Under the pieces are notes generated by a model. It ran no database searches and was not told the origin of the DNA. It saw only the letters and a program-made list of their open reading frames with translations. Both the position numbers and the translations under genes were made by a program. Shown piece after piece: positions 37,237-45,958 of a stretch of 64,000 nt of DNA (position 1 is the stretch's first letter; each line of letters opens with the position of its first letter). The stretch comes from Nocardia arizonensis (lineage in GTDB: Bacteria; Actinomycetota; Actinomycetes; Mycobacteriales; Mycobacteriaceae). The stretch spans positions 1 through 64,000 of the forward strand of contig NZ_LGYZ01000009.1 in NCBI RefSeq assembly GCF_001310275.1. The letters are read 5' to 3'.

Positions 37237-37874
37237 CCCACCCCACCTTCCCTTCGGCGCGAATTCGCGCCCAGCAGTGATCCGGCGCCCGCCACGGGCG
37301 CCTCACAAGGACTACGGCCGACCGCGCCGAACGGTTCAGAGCCGATGCGCGCCATCCGCCCTCGAACAGGACAACCCACACCGCACCCGAAACACCGGAA
37401 GGGGATGTCGGGGGGCGAAGCGTCGCCGGGTAGAGCCCGGGGCATCGCCTACGGACCGCCTATGGGCACGGAATCGCCACAACCCGGCGTGATTTGCCAG
37501 AAAGGCGGAGAACAGGTTCTCCTTCGCGAATATTCAGCTCGAAGTTCACGAGCCTGGGCGTCACATTCTTCAGCTGGTGGTCGAAAGGAAATGAGGGGAC
37601 GGCGCATACTGTGACTTCGCGGCCTTTGGTCGCGATACTCGCGGACTGGAATTGGTAATCCGAAGCCAAGACTGAGTTCCTGGAGGTGACCACGGCTGGT
37701 CACCTGTACGGTGCCGGACAATTCACGGGCAGCCGCGGCGGTAGGTCGGGTGCGAAGTCCGCGGAACGGTTGAGTAGGGCAAAGGCCGGCGGGCTCGCGA
37801 TGTCGACTCGAACGCTCTCGGTCGCTCGGTCATGGGTGCGGAAGAGGGCCGTTACCGTGAACGGCGCTCCACCT
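37237..37874. other. 640-nt region without a firm gene
   Basis: The stretch has lower third-position GC and poorer coding signal than the rest of the window. It contains one possible minus-strand gene (37460-37693) and an 8-bp inverted repeat ggtgacca/tggtcacc at 37685-37704 that could be an operator. The tRNA-Leu gene begins at its right end. Confidence 0.5.
37460..37693 (-). CDS. Possible small protein, function unknown
   Basis: A 77-codon frame with a GTG start encodes a mixed-composition peptide (SDYQFQSASIATKGREVTVCAV, NFELNIREGEPVLRLSG) that looks more like a folded beta-rich protein than the usual Arg/Pro-rich shadow frames. Its third-position GC is roughly 65%, well below neighbours, which could mean recent acquisition or non-coding sequence. 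No ribosome site is convincing. I do not recognise it. Confidence 0.3.
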   Translation of the reverse strand: MVTSRNSVLASDYQFQSASIATKGREVTVCAVPSFPFDHQLKNVTPRLVNFELNIREGEPVLRLSGKSRRVVAIPCP

Positions 37875-37961
37875 TGGTGCCGAGTGTGGGACTCGAACCC
37901 ACACGTCCTTTCGGACAACGGTTTTTGAGACCGTCGCGTCTGCCAGTTCCGCCAACTCGGC
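37875..37961 (-). tRNA. tRNA-Leu (anticodon CAA)
   Basis: The minus strand folds as a class II tRNA: acceptor arms GCCGAG/CTCGGC, an anticodon stem acggt/accgt around CTCAAAA with anticodon CAA, a long variable arm (tgtccgaaaggacg) and a T-arm gtgtggGTTCGAGTcccacac. The CCA end is encoded (37875-37877). It decodes UUG. A tRNA-Leu is also found in this neighbourhood in mycobacteria. Confidence 0.96.
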
Positions 37962-38203
37962 GCACCGGTGGTGAACTATAGCGCCTCGCGTGGCCCGGTG
38001 GCGAATGCGTCCCGCGGTTACCCCGCGGGCACGTCTTTACGCAGGGTATATGCGTTCGTCGTTGACCTGAAAGGTACTCTCTACATCACTCGAATCGTGG
38101 CGGGCGGGGCGATGGCGCGGGTGCGGTTCCGCTTGGGGCCGGGTCCGTGGCCGTGGCTCCTTTCCGCGTTTCGGGACAGGCATCGGAATAGAGGGGTCTA
38201 CGT

Positions 38204-38284
38204 ATGAGTGAGCGCAGCGAGCGAATCGTGTGCCAGCCCGTGTGGCGCATGCCGGAGCCGGGTGTCGGCGGGGTGTCGGCATGA
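38204..38284 (+). CDS. 26-residue ORF upstream of and coupled to pdtaR
   Basis: The ORF starts at ATG 38204 behind a strong GAGGGG site (38191-38196, 7-nt spacing) and its stop overlaps the pdtaR ATG (ATGA at 38281). The encoded peptide begins MSERSERIVCQP; the DNA of that start (gagcgcagcgagcga) resembles a short motif common in nocardial and mycobacterial genomes. pdtaR itself has only a weak ribosome site, so translation of this ORF may deliver ribosomes to pdtaR. A stable peptide product is doubtful. Confidence 0.5.
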   Translation: MSERSERIVCQPVWRMPEPGVGGVSA

Positions 38285-38901
38285 GTGCGGCGGCCACCTC
38301 CTCGGGGTCCGCCAAGCGTGACGCGGGGGCGAAGCGGGTCGTCGTCGCCGAGGACGAGGCTCTCATTCGGATGGATCTGGTCGAGATGTTGACCGAGGAG
38401 GGGTATCAGGTCGTCGGCGAGGCAGGCGACGGCCAGCAGGCGGTGGATCTCGCGGTGGAGCATCGGCCGGATCTGGTCATCATGGATGTGAAGATGCCGC
38501 GCCGCGACGGAATCGACGCGGCGGCCGAGATTGCGTCGAAACGTGTTGCGCCGGTGGTGATCCTGACCGCGTTCAGTCAGCGCGACCTAGTCGAGCGGGC
38601 GCGCGACGCGGGAGCGATGGCGTATCTGGTCAAGCCGTTCACCAAGTCGGATCTGGTGCCCGCGATCGAGTTGGCGGCGAGTCGGTTCCATGAGATCACC
38701 GCGTTGGAGAGCGAGGTGGCCAATCTGGCGGATCGGTTGGAGACCCGCAAGCTCGTTGAGCGTGCCAAGGGTGTGCTGATGCAGACTCAGGGGCTGTCGG
38801 AGCCACAGGCTTTCAAGTGGATTCAGCGGACGGCGATGGATCGCCGCACGACGATGAAGGCTGTTGCCGAGGTGGTGCTGGAGAATCTGACGCCGAAGTG
38901 A
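38281..38901 (+). CDS. pdtaR: ANTAR-domain response regulator
   Basis: The 206-residue regulator has an N-terminal receiver domain (acidic pair Glu24/Asp25, phospho-acceptor Asp69 in VIMDVKMP, Thr97, Lys118) and a C-terminal ANTAR RNA-binding helix bundle (RKLVERAKGVLMQTQGLSEPQAFKWIQRTAMDRRTTMKAVAEVVL). PdtaR acts by binding paired hairpins in target mRNAs and preventing termination when phosphorylated by the kinase PdtaS, encoded elsewhere. It is the ortholog of M. tuberculosis Rv1626 by sequence and position before polA. Confidence 0.94.
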   Translation: MSAAATSSGSAKRDAGAKRVVVAEDEALIRMDLVEMLTEEGYQVVGEAGDGQQAVDLAVEHRPDLVIMDVKMPRRDGIDAAAEIASKRVAPVVILTAFSQRDLVERARDAGAMAYLVKPFTKSDLVPAIELAASRFHEITALESEVANLADRLETRKLVERAKGVLMQTQGLSEPQAFKWIQRTAMDRRTTMKAVAEVVLENLTPK

Positions 38902-39100
38902 TCGGCGGTGCGTCCGGCGCGGCGTGTCAGGAAGACTTAACTTGTCCGAAACGAAATCGTGAAAGAGAATTCGACGCCGCGCCGTTCGCATGATGCGAAT
39001 GTGATGCGGATCTAACGTACCGACGCTATGTTTCTGTCCGGGCTGACGTGGTCGGCCTCCTCGGCCAGCCGGGGGAGCACAGGGACGTAGAGGTGAGACG

Positions 39101-40327
39101 TTGATTGGTTCGACATGGCGCAGTCGTTCGACGCGCGGCGTAGTGGTCATCGGCGCTGCCGCCGCGCTGGTGCTGGCGGGTTGCAGTGATAAGTCGACCG
39201 ACAGCGGCGGGGGTGGCGGCGGCGCCGATCTCTCCATCCAGCCGGTCGTGCAGCTCGACACCGAGGGCAAGGAGGTCGCGGCGGGTGATTCCGGCGCCGC
39301 GGCGGATCCGGCCGGTGACGGCAAGGCGACCTGCGCCCCGTTGACCATCGGTATGGCGGGCCCGCTGACCGGTGGCAACGCCGCGCTCGGCATCAATGTC
39401 GTGATGGGCGTGAAGCTCGCGCTGGACAAGCACAACAAGGCCAATCCGGGTTGCCAGGTCAAGGTCAAGGAATTCGATACCGAGGGCAAGGCGCAGAATG
39501 CCTCGACCGTTATTCCGACGATCATCAACGATCCGAATATCGTGGCGCTGATCGGCCCGACCTTCTCCGGTGAGACGAAGGCGACCGGCGGGCAGTTGAG
39601 CCAGGCGGGCATGCCGTTCCTGACCGCGTCGGCCACCAATCCGACGCTGACCCAGAACGGCTGGAAGACCTTCTTCCGCGGTCTGGGCAACGACAATTCG
39701 CAGGGTCCCGCGGTCGCGAAGTACCTGACCGGCAAGCTCGGCTACAAGAAGATCTGCGTGGTCGTGGACAACACCGACTACGGCAAGGGTCTGGCCGACG
39801 CGTTCACCGCGTCGGCGGGTTCGGCGGTGGATCCGAGTTGCGGAGTAGGTGTCAAGGAAGGCGACAAGGACTTCTCCGCGGCCGTGTCGGCGCTGTCGGC
39901 GGCCAAGCCGGACGCGATCTTCTACTCGGGCTACTACGCCGAGTCCGCGCCGTTCGTCCAGCAGCTTCGCACCGGCGGCGTGACCGCGACCTTCGCCTCC
40001 GCCGACGGCAGCAACGATCCCGAATTCGTGCGCCAGGCGGGCAATTCGGCCAAGGACGCCTACCTGTCGTGCCCGTGCAGCCCGGCGCCGGCGAAGTTCA
40101 CCGAGGAGTACAAGGCGTTCAATGGCCAGGCTCCCGGCGTGTATTCGGTGGAGGGGTACGACCTCACCACCATCGTGCTGAAGGCCATCGCGGCGGGTAA
40201 GGTTACCCGCGCCGATATCGCCGAGTTCGTGCGCACGTACGACGGCACCGGTGTGGCGCGTCAGTACAAGTGGAACGAGTCCGGGGAGCTGTCGAACATC
40301 CAGATCTGGATGTACCAGGTCAAGTAG
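39101..40327 (+). CDS. Branched-chain amino-acid-type ABC substrate-binding lipoprotein (LivK-like)
   Basis: The 408-residue protein has a signal peptide with lipobox L-A-G-C, a Gly-rich linker and a type I periplasmic-binding fold (LTIGMAGPLTGGNAALGINVVMGVKLALDKHN; IVALIGPTFSGETKATGGQLSQAGMPFLTASATNPTLT). A TTG start at 39101 follows AGAGGTGAG, and a -10 box TAACGT lies at 39013-39018. Besides the lipobox Cys it has several cysteines that may form disulfides. A long palindrome separates it from the permease genes. Ligands of this family include Leu/Ile/Val, urea and short amides, so the substrate is open. Confidence 0.9.
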   Translation: MIGSTWRSRSTRGVVVIGAAAALVLAGCSDKSTDSGGGGGGADLSIQPVVQLDTEGKEVAAGDSGAAADPAGDGKATCAPLTIGMAGPLTGGNAALGINVVMGVKLALDKHNKANPGCQVKVKEFDTEGKAQNASTVIPTIINDPNIVALIGPTFSGETKATGGQLSQAGMPFLTASATNPTLTQNGWKTFFRGLGNDNSQGPAVAKYLTGKLGYKKICVVVDNTDYGKGLADAFTASAGSAVDPSCGVGVKEGDKDFSAAVSALSAAKPDAIFYSGYYAESAPFVQQLRTGGVTATFASADGSNDPEFVRQAGNSAKDAYLSCPCSPAPAKFTEEYKAFNGQAPGVYSVEGYDLTTIVLKAIAAGKVTRADIAEFVRTYDGTGVARQYKWNESGELSNIQIWMYQVK

Positions 40328-40348
40328 TTCACCGGCGAATGTGTTGAT

Positions 40349-40382
40349 GGCGTGTGCGGGTCCCGCGGGACCCGCACACGCC
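40349..40382 (+). terminator. 34-bp perfect palindrome between livK-like and livH-like genes
   Basis: Bases 40349-40382 form a 17-bp self-complementary arm pair (ggcgtgtgcgggtcccg and its complement) without a loop. It is likely a partial terminator or mRNA-stabilising structure allowing more binding protein than permease. No T-tract follows. Confidence 0.65.
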
Positions 40383-40406
40383 GTTTCCCCGACACGAGAG
40401 ATACGA

Positions 40407-41444
40407 ATGACTTCAACCACATCCGTCGGTGTGGCCCTGCTCGCGAACGGGTCGATCGACTTCAATGTCTCCGGGGTGGTGGATCAATTCTGGCGCCTCA
40501 CCGTCGACGGTCTCACCTACGGTTCCATCTATGCTCTTGTGGCCGTGGGTTATACCTTGGTCTACGGTGTGCTGCGCCTGATCAATTTCGCCCATTCCGA
40601 AATATTCATGTTGGGCATGTTCGGCACCTACGTGGGGTTGGAGATTCTCGGTTTCTCGCCCAGCGGCAACGTCTATGCCCAGGGCGTGGTGATGACGGTG
40701 GTGTTCCTCGGACTGGCCATGCTGTTCGGCATGGCCGTGTCCGGTGCCGCCGCGGTGGGGCTGGAGCGGGTGGCCTACCGGCCGCTGCGTAAACGCGGCG
40801 CGAAGCCGCTGGCCTTCCTGATCACCGCGATCGGCATGTCGTTCGTTCTCCAGGAGTTCGTGCACTACATCCTGCCGAAGTTCATCCCGAATCTCGGGGG
40901 CACCAATGCGCAGACCGGTATCCGGCTCGTCGATCCGAAGGTGCAGTTCAGTTTTCTCGGCGCCGACGTCACCAATGTCGCGATCGTCATCGTGGTGGCC
41001 GCGGTCGCGCTCGCCGTCGCGACCGAACTGCTCATCGAGAAGACCAAATTCGGCCGCGGTATCCGCGCGGTCGCCCAGGATCCGGATACCGCGACGCTCA
41101 TGGGTGTTTCACGCGAGCGGGTCATCATGCTGACCTTCCTCATCGGCGGTGTCCTCGCGGGCGCCGCCGCGCTGCTCTACACGCTGCGGGTGCCGACCGG
41201 CATCATCTACTCCGGCGGATTCATCCTCGGCATCAAGGCGTTCAGCGCCGCGGTCCTCGGCGGCATCGGCAATCTGCGCGGCGCGCTGCTCGGCGGTCTG
41301 ATCCTCGGGGTGGCCGAGCAATACGGCCAGATCCTGTTCGGCACCCAGTGGCGTGACGTGGTCGCCTTCGCCTTGCTGGTGGCGGTCCTGATGTTCCGGC
41401 CGACGGGCATCCTCGGCGAGAGCCTCGGAAAGGCGCGGGTATGA
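40407..41444 (+). CDS. Branched-chain amino-acid-type ABC permease (LivH-like)
   Basis: The 345-residue protein has about eight hydrophobic segments with LivH landmarks: LTYGSIYALVAVGYTLVYGVLRLINFAHSEIFMLG near the N-terminus, ELLIEKTKFGRGIRAVAQDPDTATLMGV in the cytoplasmic loop and ILGIKAFSAAVLGGIGNLRGALLGGLILG. It pairs with the next gene, which it overlaps by 4 nt, to form the channel. Confidence 0.92.
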   Translation: MTSTTSVGVALLANGSIDFNVSGVVDQFWRLTVDGLTYGSIYALVAVGYTLVYGVLRLINFAHSEIFMLGMFGTYVGLEILGFSPSGNVYAQGVVMTVVFLGLAMLFGMAVSGAAAVGLERVAYRPLRKRGAKPLAFLITAIGMSFVLQEFVHYILPKFIPNLGGTNAQTGIRLVDPKVQFSFLGADVTNVAIVIVVAAVALAVATELLIEKTKFGRGIRAVAQDPDTATLMGVSRERVIMLTFLIGGVLAGAAALLYTLRVPTGIIYSGGFILGIKAFSAAVLGGIGNLRGALLGGLILGVAEQYGQILFGTQWRDVVAFALLVAVLMFRPTGILGESLGKARV

Positions 41445-42844
41445 CGACGACCGAGGTGCGGACGAGTCCGCCGAAAGCGAGTTCCGGCGATACGATTCGC
41501 GACTGGTGGGGCGGACTGTCGCGGCCGGGTCAGTGGCTGGCAGGCGTTCCGGTGATCATCGTGCTCGCGATACTCCCGCTGTTCCCGCCGCCGCTGCTGG
41601 ACACGCCCGCGGTGAGCTTCGGCGGCGTGATGGCGCTGTTCGCCATGTACGCGCTGGTCGCGATCGGACTCAATGTCGTGGTCGGCCAGGCCGGCCTGCT
41701 CGACCTCGGCTACGTGGGTTTCTTCGCCGTCGGCGCGTACACCGTCGGCCTGCTCACCAGCAAGGACAGCCCGTGGAACCGGACCGACGGCTGGTTGCAT
41801 CCGAGTTGGGCGTGGCTGGCCTGTGTGCCGCTGGCCATCGTTCTCACGGCTGTGTCCGGTCTGATCCTCGGCACGCCGACACTGCGGTTGCGCGGCGACT
41901 ACCTCGCGATCGTGACCCTCGGATTCGGCGAGATCGTCCGTCTGCTGGCCGACAATCTCGGTGAGCTCACCAACGGCAGTCTCGGACTGTCCCAGATCGC
42001 CTACCCGGATGTCGGCGAATCCGAGCGGTTGCCCGGTGGCGTGTTCTCGCCGGGCAACCTGGGCGACACCGGCAGCTGGAATCCGTTCGTGCGGGCCAAC
42101 AGCGGCACCTGGTGGTACTGGCTCGGCATGCTGCTTGTCATCGCCGTGCTGCTGTTCGTGGGCAATCTCGAGCGCAGCAGGGTGGGCCGCGCGTGGATCG
42201 CGATCCGGGAGGACGAGGACGCCGCCGAGATCATGGGCGTGCCGACCTTCCGCTACAAGCTGTGGGCCTTCACGATCGGCGCGGCCGTGGGCGGCATGTC
42301 CGGCGCCATGTTCGCCGGGACGTTCACCTACGTCAATCCCAAGCAGTTCGACATCATCACCTCGATGCTGTTCCTGTGCGCGGTGGTGCTCGGCGGAAAG
42401 GGCAACAAGCTCGGCGTGATCGTCGGCGCGTTCCTCATCGCCTATCTGCCGCTGCGCCTGCAGTCGGCGCAGTTGGTCTCCGACGAGGTGACCGGTTACG
42501 TGCTCCTCGCGGTGGATGTGGCGATCTTCGCCGGGCTTTACTTCGCGTGGCGCGCCAGGACGCAGTCGATGGGTGTGTGGTCGCGGCGCTGGGTCATCAC
42601 CGGCATGGTGCTGACCGGTGTGCTCGGCCTGCTGCTGCTCGGCAGTGTGCTGCTGTTCCGCAAGGGCGGCGCGCAGTCCCTCGGTGACCTCAAATATCTG
42701 TATTTCGGTATCGCACTGGTGGTGATGATGATTCTGCGGCCGCAGGGTCTGTTCCCGGCCCGGCAGAAGCTGCTTGCCTACGGTCGGCAGGTTTACCGGG
42801 CGGTGCGCCGTCCGGCGCCCGAGCCGGTGGGAGCGCGGCGATGA
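41441..42844 (+). CDS. Branched-chain amino-acid-type ABC permease (LivM-like)
   Basis: The 467-residue protein has about ten hydrophobic segments and the LivM motifs ALVAIGLNVVVGQAGLLDLGYVGFFAVGAY, RLRGDYLAIVTLGFGEIVRLL and RAWIAIREDEDAAEIMGVPTFRYKLWAF. It is longer than typical LivM because of an N-terminal soluble stretch and an extra C-terminal membrane region. It starts inside the livH-like stop and its own stop overlaps the fused ATPase gene (ATGA). Confidence 0.92.
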   Translation: MTTTEVRTSPPKASSGDTIRDWWGGLSRPGQWLAGVPVIIVLAILPLFPPPLLDTPAVSFGGVMALFAMYALVAIGLNVVVGQAGLLDLGYVGFFAVGAYTVGLLTSKDSPWNRTDGWLHPSWAWLACVPLAIVLTAVSGLILGTPTLRLRGDYLAIVTLGFGEIVRLLADNLGELTNGSLGLSQIAYPDVGESERLPGGVFSPGNLGDTGSWNPFVRANSGTWWYWLGMLLVIAVLLFVGNLERSRVGRAWIAIREDEDAAEIMGVPTFRYKLWAFTIGAAVGGMSGAMFAGTFTYVNPKQFDIITSMLFLCAVVLGGKGNKLGVIVGAFLIAYLPLRLQSAQLVSDEVTGYVLLAVDVAIFAGLYFAWRARTQSMGVWSRRWVITGMVLTGVLGLLLLGSVLLFRKGGAQSLGDLKYLYFGIALVVMMILRPQGLFPARQKLLAYGRQVYRAVRRPAPEPVGARR

Positions 42845-44736
42845 CCGGCCCCGGCGCGGGTGACGCGCTGTTCGACAACGAGGACATGTCGGCCGGTTAC
42901 GCGCGGCCCGAGCAGGTCGAGAGCGCGGGCACGGTCGACCTCACCGAGGTGCTGCCGACGCTGGCCGATGCCGAGACCGTCGCGGAAGTGGTCGCGACAC
43001 AGCGCGATATCGATACCGAGGTCGGCGCGCCGCTGCTGCGCACCGAGGGGCTGACCGTGCGCTTCGGCGGTCTGACCGCCCTGGACTCGGTGGATTTCGA
43101 GATCCGCCGCGGTGAGATCCTCGGTCTCATCGGACCCAACGGCGCGGGCAAGACCACCTGCTTCAACGCCATCACCGGTGTCTACCAGCCTGCCGCGGGC
43201 ACGGTCTACTTCGACGGCAAGCCGCTGGCGAAATCCTCGCGCAACCAGATCACGCGCCTCGGCATCGCGCGGACCTTCCAGAACATCCGGCTCTTCGACG
43301 AGATGACGGCGCTGGAGAACGTGGTCGTCGGCACCGACGCCCGGCACAAGACCTCCGTGCTCGGCGCGGTACTGCGCACCCCACGCCACCGCCGCGAGGA
43401 ACGCGACGCCATCGAGCGCGGCATGGCGCTGCTCGAATTCGTCGGCATCGCGCCGCACGCGGTGGAGAAGGCGCGCAATCTGTCCTACGGCGATCAGCGC
43501 CGACTCGAGATCGCCCGCGCCCTGGCGACCGAACCGAAACTGCTGTGCCTGGACGAGCCCGCCGCCGGTTTCAATCCCAGCGAGAAGGCCGCGCTGATGG
43601 ATCTGATCCGCAAGATCCGCGACGACGGTTTCACGGTGCTGTTGATCGAGCACGACATGCGGCTGGTCATGGGGGTGACCGATCGCATCGTGGTACTCGA
43701 GTTCGGCCGCAAGATCGCCGACGGGCTGCCCGAGGACATCCGCGAGGATCCCAGCGTCATCGCCGCCTACCTCGGTGTGCCCGACGAACAGGTCGAGGAG
43801 GCCGCCGCGCGGGCGGGCATCGAGATCGCGCCGCCGCCGCGGCCACGGCCGTCGGAGCAACCGCCGGTCAAGCCCGGTATGCCGATGTTCGTCGCCCCGG
43901 AACAGCCCACCGAGAAGCTGCCACTGCCCGACCGGGCCGGTGGGCCGATCGAGGTGAGCGAATCCGCGCGCCCGGCCGTTCCCGGCGCGCGCCCGGCCCG
44001 TGACTTCAGCCGTGCCCCGGTGCTGCTCGAGGTGCAGGACATGGTCGTCAACTACGGCAGGATCCAGGCGCTGCACGGCATCTCGTTGCGGGTCGCCCAA
44101 GGTGAGCTCGTCACGCTGCTCGGCGCGAACGGCGCGGGCAAGACCACGACCATGCGCGCGCTGTCGGGGCTGTTGCCGCTGACGGCGGGCCGCATCATGT
44201 TCGAGGGCCGCGACATCAGCCGGATGAAGGCGCACGACCGCGTGGTGCGCGGCCTGATCCAGGCACCCGAGGGCCGCGGCGTGTTCCCCGGAATGACCGT
44301 GCAGGAGAACCTCGACATGGGTTGCTACGGGCGGGTTTTCAAGCAGAAGGCGGAATACTCGCAGACCCTGGAGTGGGTGTTCGAGCTGTTCCCGAGGTTG
44401 GCCGAGCGGCGCAGACAGGTCGGCGGCACCATGTCCGGCGGTGAGCAGCAGATGCTGGCCATCGGGCGGGCGCTCATGTCGCGGCCGCGGCTGCTGCTGC
44501 TCGATGAACCGTCGATGGGTCTGGCGCCCATGGTCATCCAGCAGATCTTCCGCATCGTCGGCGAGATCAACGAGCAGGGCACCACGGTGCTGCTGGTCGA
44601 GCAGAACGCCCAGCAGGCTCTCGCGCGCAGCGATCGCGCCTACATCCTGGAGACCGGTGAGGTCACCAAGTCGGGTGCGGGCGCCGCGCTACTGGACGAC
44701 CCGGCGGTGAAGTCGGCTTATCTCGGTGTGGGTTAG
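42841..44736 (+). CDS. Fused LivG-LivF ABC ATPase
   Basis: This 631-residue protein holds two complete ATPase domains that are separate genes in most Liv systems. Domain 1 (about 65-320) is LivG-like, with Walker [10 protein letters not shown] at 98-106, signature LSYGDQRR, Walker B LLCLDEP and EHDM. A Pro-rich linker (about 320-395) leads to domain 2 (396-631), LivF-like, with Walker [10 protein letters not shown] near 428, signature [15 protein letters not shown] and VEQN. A ~60-residue acidic N-terminal extension has no known match. The fusion fixes the two ATPases in a 1:1 heterodimer for the permease pair upstream. Confidence 0.93.
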   Translation: MTGPGAGDALFDNEDMSAGYARPEQVESAGTVDLTEVLPTLADAETVAEVVATQRDIDTEVGAPLLRTEGLTVRFGGLTALDSVDFEIRRGEILGLIGPNGAGKTTCFNAITGVYQPAAGTVYFDGKPLAKSSRNQITRLGIARTFQNIRLFDEMTALENVVVGTDARHKTSVLGAVLRTPRHRREERDAIERGMALLEFVGIAPHAVEKARNLSYGDQRRLEIARALATEPKLLCLDEPAAGFNPSEKAALMDLIRKIRDDGFTVLLIEHDMRLVMGVTDRIVVLEFGRKIADGLPEDIREDPSVIAAYLGVPDEQVEEAAARAGIEIAPPPRPRPSEQPPVKPGMPMFVAPEQPTEKLPLPDRAGGPIEVSESARPAVPGARPARDFSRAPVLLEVQDMVVNYGRIQALHGISLRVAQGELVTLLGANGAGKTTTMRALSGLLPLTAGRIMFEGRDISRMKAHDRVVRGLIQAPEGRGVFPGMTVQENLDMGCYGRVFKQKAEYSQTLEWVFELFPRLAERRRQVGGTMSGGEQQMLAIGRALMSRPRLLLLDEPSMGLAPMVIQQIFRIVGEINEQGTTVLLVEQNAQQALARSDRAYILETGEVTKSGAGAALLDDPAVKSAYLGVG

Positions 44737-44797
44737 CGCTCGTCTCGGTGCGGGCCGGATCGGTTTGCCAGAGCCCCGGAAATGCGCGCCGGACTGT

Positions 44798-44823
44798 GGT
44801 TGTACGGGGTTGCCCGTACAATC
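44798..44823 (+). terminator. Terminator after the Liv-type operon
   Basis: An 8-bp perfect stem (tgtacggg 44801-44808, cccgtaca 44813-44820) extends to 11 bp with one G-U pair and has a GTTG loop. Confidence 0.55.
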
Positions 44824-44898
44824 GCCCGAGTTGCGAGTCGGTGGTGGTTCGGGTTCCATTGATGATGCTTTCGATGGTGCTCGATTGAGGATTCACGC

Positions 44899-45903
44899 AT
44901 GGACAGGCCGCAAGCGATCCTGACGGATCGAATGCGGCGCGGGCCGCGCGGACAGGTGGTGATCGCCTTCGGCGTGGTCGCCGTGCTGCTGGCGGCGGTG
45001 ATCGTGGCCGCGTGCCGATCCTGTGCGGGCGAGGACACCCGTACCACCCAGGCGGTCTTCGCCGCCGACGGTGTGCCCGGATTCCACGGCGGCGTCCCCG
45101 ATTCCAGCGATCCGGTGCGCGACGGCGCGCCGCCGGTCGCCCCGGCCCCGCTCGCGGGCGCGGCCACCGCGCGAACCGCCGTGAGCAGGGCGGTGTACGC
45201 GCTCGCCGATCATCCGCTCTTCGCCCGCCACGTCGGCCTGGAGCGGGTGAGCTGCGCGCTGCCGCAGTGGCGGGACGACCCGGCCGCGGCGCGTGAGTTC
45301 TACCGCGCGGCGATCGACTGCCTGGACGCGTCATGGGAGCCGACGCTGCGCGGTGCCGGGCTGCCCTTCCGCTCGCCGCGGCTCCTGGTCTCCGATCGGG
45401 TGTCCGAGGTCGGCGCCACCTGCGCGCCCGGTTCGGTGCGGACGCGCGATGCCTACTACTGCGCGAACACCGAGACCATTCTCATGTCCGCCGCTTCGCC
45501 GCGCTCGGCGTCCTCCTCGCGGCGCGGCGCCCAACTCGCCGCACTCGCTCACGAATACGGCCACCACGTACAGACAGTCATCGGCGTCACCCGCGCCTAC
45601 CAGGACAAACGCGCCGGTCTCGGCTGGGATTCGGCGGCGGGCCAGGAACAGGGCAGGCGAATGGAATTGCAGGCGGGCTGCTTCTCCGGCGTGTTCCTCG
45701 GCACCAACGTGGGCCGCGGCGACATCGATGAGCGGACCTGGGCGGAGGCGGCCGTGAGCAATCGCGAGGCGGGCGACCGGCCGGGACAGGCGCGCGTGCA
45801 CGGCAGCGACGCCGATGTGTGGGGCTGGTGGAAGTGGGGCTCGGATACCGGCGACACCTGGGAGTGCAACACCTGGTACGCAGCGCCCGTACACGTCGAC
45901 TGA
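44899..45903 (+). CDS. Neutral zinc metallopeptidase (YpfJ-like)
   Basis: The 334-residue protein has one membrane segment at about residues 20-39 and then an outside domain with the zincin motif H-E-Y-G-H (218-222) and the downstream Glu in ELQAGCFSGVFLGT, as in the putative neutral zinc metallopeptidase family. The pattern CAPGSVRTRDAYYCANTETILM before the motif is also typical, and Cys pairs suggest disulfides. ATG 44899 follows a GAGG site. Substrates are unknown; a role in the cell envelope is likely from topology. Confidence 0.85.
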   Translation: MDRPQAILTDRMRRGPRGQVVIAFGVVAVLLAAVIVAACRSCAGEDTRTTQAVFAADGVPGFHGGVPDSSDPVRDGAPPVAPAPLAGAATARTAVSRAVYALADHPLFARHVGLERVSCALPQWRDDPAAAREFYRAAIDCLDASWEPTLRGAGLPFRSPRLLVSDRVSEVGATCAPGSVRTRDAYYCANTETILMSAASPRSASSSRRGAQLAALAHEYGHHVQTVIGVTRAYQDKRAGLGWDSAAGQEQGRRMELQAGCFSGVFLGTNVGRGDIDERTWAEAAVSNREAGDRPGQARVHGSDADVWGWWKWGSDTGDTWECNTWYAAPVHVD

Positions 45904-45921
45904 GGTCGCCGGGTGTCGGCG

Positions 45922-45951
45922 TGTCACCCTGTCGGTGCCGGTCCCTAGACT
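45922..45951 (+). promoter_or_regulatory. polA promoter for a leaderless transcript
   Basis: A weak -35 TGTCAC (45922-45927), an 18-nt spacer and -10 TAGACT (45946-45951) are followed by 7 nt and GTG 45959. Confidence 0.6.
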
Positions 45952-45958
45952 CTGGGGG

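Noticed and set aside
37875..38280. tRNA-Leu as the attachment site of a genomic island
   Set aside because: No integrase and no direct repeat of the tRNA 3' end were found nearby.
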